Shown: positions 44,400-44,442 of the stretch, in pieces | Position numbering within the stretch: position 1 is the stretch's first letter | Layout: the number at the start of each line of letters is the position of its first letter | Origin: Thermoplasmatales archaeon SW_10_69_26 | GTDB taxonomy: Archaea; Thermoplasmatota; SW-10-69-26 | Direction of reading: 5' to 3' | Length of the DNA: 44,442 nt | Assembly (NCBI GenBank): GCA_003009755.1 | Contig: PXUB01000028.1 | Location: 1 to 44,442, forward strand | Made by a program: the position numbers and the translations under genes | The notes under the pieces: model-generated | Database searches by the model: none | The model's input: the letters and a program-made list of their open reading frames with translations, nothing else | Told to the model about the DNA's origin: nothing

Positions 44400-44442
44400 A
44401 TGACCGACGAGATGAGTTTGACCGAGTTCTACGAGCGCTTCC
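44400..44442 (+). CDS. Start of a gene running off the right edge
   Basis: ATG at 44400 opens a frame to the window end encoding MTDEMSLTEFYERF; a second ATG at 44412 is also possible. GGAGG at 44377-44381 is somewhat far upstream. Fourteen residues are too few to identify a family. Confidence 0.45.
   Translation, partial: MTDEMSLTEFYERF

Overview
The window is high-GC archaeal DNA. The informational and modification genes are archaeal in type: FtsZ followed by SecE and Spt5, ribosomal protein L11, a TrmB-family regulator, Taw2 (wyosine), Tsr3, KptA, Pth2, QueC (archaeosine route) and a geranylgeranyl reductase for archaeal lipids. Many genes have a TATA-like box of the form GCTTAAG, CTTATC or GTTTAAC about 25-38 bases before an ATG or GTG, which suggests short-leader or leaderless mRNAs. 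Others have a clear GGAGG-type ribosome binding site. Proteins are acidic and many are secreted or surface-anchored. I infer a euryarchaeal or Thermoplasmatota-like lineage, perhaps salt-adapted; a closer placement cannot be made from this sequence.

Layout. 1-4600: a small winged-helix protein, a structured RNA-like element, CsaA, and a divergent pair of secreted proteins (DUF4097-like and parallel beta-helix). 4607-9960: a MacB/LolCE-type ABC permease with its ATPase, a 58-residue zinc-binding protein, QueC and a small secreted protein. 10040-13650: ftsZ, secE-spt5, a hairpin-rich non-coding stretch, a small membrane protein and rpl11. 13770-16870: a TrmB regulator with repeated sites in its own promoter, a small membrane protein, and tsr3 and taw2, two aminocarboxypropyl transferases side by side. 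16866-23684: a type I membrane protein, geranylgeranyl reductase, a membrane-anchored protein and a PKD-rich secreted protein. 23870-31870: a duplicated-domain secreted protein, pth2, a surface protein, carA-carB, an alpha/beta hydrolase and a HAD phosphatase. 31900-42580: a polytopic membrane protein with a probable winged-helix tail, a strong inverted repeat, then a roughly 9 kb surface-protein gene split by an apparent pair of compensating frameshifts. 42630-44442: a lipoprotein, kptA, a degenerate CTCTGTGC repeat tract, the tail of a broken ABC-2 permease, a second copy of the structured element, and the start of another gene.

The most unusual items are: (1) two diverged copies of one structured element (930-1122 and 44026-44190) whose hairpins differ in sequence but sit between identical anchor blocks; (2) a run of perfect inverted repeats with a 38-base direct repeat after spt5; (3) the membrane regulator, palindrome and giant surface gene arrangement; (4) the split in the giant gene; (5) taw2 next to tsr3.
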